A DNA stretch of 12,246 nucleotides from an uncultured Methanomethylovorans sp. (GTDB lineage Archaea; Halobacteriota; Methanosarcinia; Methanosarcinales; Methanosarcinaceae), in NCBI GenBank assembly GCA_937968035.1, contig CALBTS010000931.1, forward strand, positions 1 to 12,246, given 5' to 3'. Numbering within the stretch: the stretch's first letter is position 1; each line of letters opens with the position of its first letter. The notes beneath the pieces are model-generated. The model worked only from the letters and a program-made list of their open reading frames with translations, was not told the origin of the DNA and ran no database searches. Shown here piece by piece: positions 12,201-12,246 of this stretch. Both the position numbers and the translations under genes were made by a program.

Positions 12201-12246
12201 AGATCGGAAGAGCGTCGTGTAGGGAAAGAGTGTAGATCTCGGTGGT
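12201..12246 (-). other. Untrimmed Illumina TruSeq adapter (reverse complement)
   Basis: Starting with AGATCGGAAGAGCGTCGTG, all 46 bases match the reverse complement of the TruSeq P5/Read 1 adapter. This is not phage DNA and cuts the last gene. Confidence 0.98.

Overview
This window looks like a fragment of an AT-rich tailed dsDNA bacteriophage (Caudoviricetes). All supported genes are on the + strand, tightly packed, often with ATGA or TAATG overlaps and clear AGGAGG-type ribosome binding sites. Gene content (dNMP kinase, sigma factor, SF1 helicase, ATP-dependent ligase, two PD-(D/E)XK nucleases, T7-type amidase endolysin, tRNAs) is typical of a virulent phage early/middle region. The host cannot be named. 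Strong Shine-Dalgarno sites, consensus sigma70/sigmaA promoters, low GC, a CAU tRNA resembling Bacillota tRNA-Ile2 and a CDP-glycerol-transferase-like protein lean towards a low-GC Gram-positive host, but this is inference. Both contig ends are untrimmed Illumina TruSeq adapter (about 1-72 and 12201-12246), so only about 73-12200 is biological, and the first and last genes are cut artificially.

Layout. 73-1494: end of an unknown gene, a VRR-NUC-like nuclease, a DUF4326-like protein and a dNMP kinase. 1491-1519: a consensus promoter (TTGACA-17-TATAAT with extended -10), followed by a 14-bp palindrome and a second operon: a candidate papain-like peptidase, a sigma factor, a 59-aa protein, a UvrD-like helicase and a small Pro-rich-tailed protein. 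4578-4613: a perfect 15-bp hairpin with no U-tract. 4629-8396: an unknown protein, a GT-B (CDP-glycerol transferase-like) protein, a GT-A (family 2) glycosyltransferase, DNA ligase and two small unknowns. 8379-8540: tRNA-Leu(UAA), whose 5' end is also the 3' end of the preceding CDS, and a CAU tRNA (Ile2-like). 8561-10871: a DUF3820-like protein, a 59-aa phage protein, an amidase endolysin with an unusual Cys-rich tail and a Cas4/RecB-like nuclease, closed by a very strong terminator at 10888-10940. 10940-12200: a separate module with its own promoter and small proteins of unknown function, dense in the palindrome.

The most striking feature is the perfect palindrome GTAGCAATTGCTAC, present seven times plus one half-site. 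Four copies sit 0-5 nt before a Shine-Dalgarno, one lies just upstream of the second promoter and two lie inside coding sequences. Two of these copies sit downstream of twin promoters that share a 15-bp -35 block. This looks like a phage regulon (operator/stoperator-like network or RNA hairpin leader) linking the sigma-factor operon with the uncharacterised 3' module. The genes suggest nucleotide and DNA metabolism with transcription takeover, possible glycosylation of DNA or cell surface, tRNA supplementation for AT-rich codons, and lysis.
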